From positions 1 through 64,000 of the forward strand of contig JAHCMI010000023.1 of the NCBI GenBank assembly GCA_019192545.1: a stretch of 64,000 bases of DNA, given 5' to 3'. A program made the position numbers and the translations under genes. Shown here one piece after another: positions 63,923 through 64,000 of the stretch. How positions within the stretch are numbered: position 1 is the first letter of the stretch; each line of letters opens with the position of its first letter. The notes below the pieces were generated by a model, which had not been told where the DNA came from, did no database searches, and was given only the letters and a program-made list of their open reading frames with translations. Origin of the DNA: Rivularia sp. MS3 (lineage in GTDB: Bacteria; Cyanobacteriota; Cyanobacteriia; Cyanobacteriales; Nostocaceae).

Positions 63923-64000
63923 ATGACACTATATAAACTTGAAGATTTCGACCCCAACTATAAAGAAGTTTTTGGTGGCGAAGATATCAAAGAAATGTCT
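63923..64000 (+). CDS. PRC-barrel-type protein, N-terminal part only
   Basis: Twenty-six codons starting MTLYKLEDFDPNYKEVFGG and DIKEMS before the window ends. The motif resembles the start of cyanobacterial PRC-barrel (often PRC-barrel/DUF2382) stress-associated proteins. ATG at 63923 is the first start and follows an AT-rich promoter-like stretch; no strong ribosome-binding site. The assignment rests on the short N-terminal motif only. Confidence 0.5.
   Translation, partial: MTLYKLEDFDPNYKEVFGGEDIKEMS

Overview
The window comes from a filamentous, probably heterocyst-forming cyanobacterium (Nostocales; Rivulariaceae or Calothrix-like is a guess). The evidence is the AT-rich sequence with GCGATCGC-type (HIP1) octamers, heptad short tandem repeats in many intergenic regions (CACTGTT, AACTCCT, AAAGGTT, GAGTAGC units), families of small palindromic elements, and cyanobacterial-style multidomain kinases and polysaccharide genes. 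I saw no tRNA, rRNA or intact transposase gene.

Region 1 (1-17.3 kb, + strand) is an exopolysaccharide assembly locus. It holds WecG/TagA-type, GT14, GT2 and GT4 glycosyltransferases, a Wzx-type flippase, a Wzy/O-antigen-ligase-type protein and a Wzc-type co-polymerase/ATPase. It has been rearranged heavily. Two copies of a 183-bp MITE with 8-bp target duplications stand in opposite orientation around a wecG gene and a fused wzc/GT2 remnant. A ~545-bp leader plus wecG 5' end is duplicated on both sides of the wzx-wzy cassette. A GT2 gene is duplicated, and a GT4 gene survives elsewhere as an internally deleted fragment.

Region 2 (17.4-27.5 kb, - strand) converges on region 1. It carries two methyltransferases, four GT2 glycosyltransferases, an MsbA-like ABC exporter and a UDP-galactopyranose-mutase-like FAD protein, several with 4-base start/stop overlaps. 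It probably builds and exports a decorated glycan or glycolipid. A gene-poor 1.4 kb follows, with dispersed repeats at its far end.

Region 3 (28.9-40.6 kb, - strand) is a signalling cluster. In transcription order it encodes a sugar-type solute-binding lipoprotein with no transporter partners in the window, a membrane hybrid histidine kinase, a tiny secreted protein, a large regulator (REC-wHTH-HPt-REC-REC-GGDEF), a PAS/GAF kinase, a REC-PAS kinase and a single-domain response regulator. Together they contain every part of a phosphorelay. Heptad repeats enter coding sequence here: one array lies in-frame inside a kinase ATPase domain, and others supply C-terminal tails and stop codons.

Region 4 (40.7-51 kb) is mixed: an N-truncated IsrB-like (HNH-less IscB relative) gene with terminal hairpins, a CPA1 Na+/H+ antiporter, a membrane dual-specificity phosphatase, a GH31 alpha-glucosidase, a one-spacer orphan CRISPR, an S9 peptidase and a conserved-looking hypothetical protein, all amid dispersed repeats.

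Region 5 (51.2-63.6 kb) handles alpha-glucan and trehalose: treY, treZ and glgX (treX) on the - strand, then a trehalose synthase-maltokinase fusion, with malQ divergent from it. The locus can make trehalose from glycogen (TreX/TreY/TreZ) and interconvert trehalose and maltose (TreS). The kinase half of the fusion has an altered catalytic loop. The window ends in the start of a PRC-barrel-like protein.
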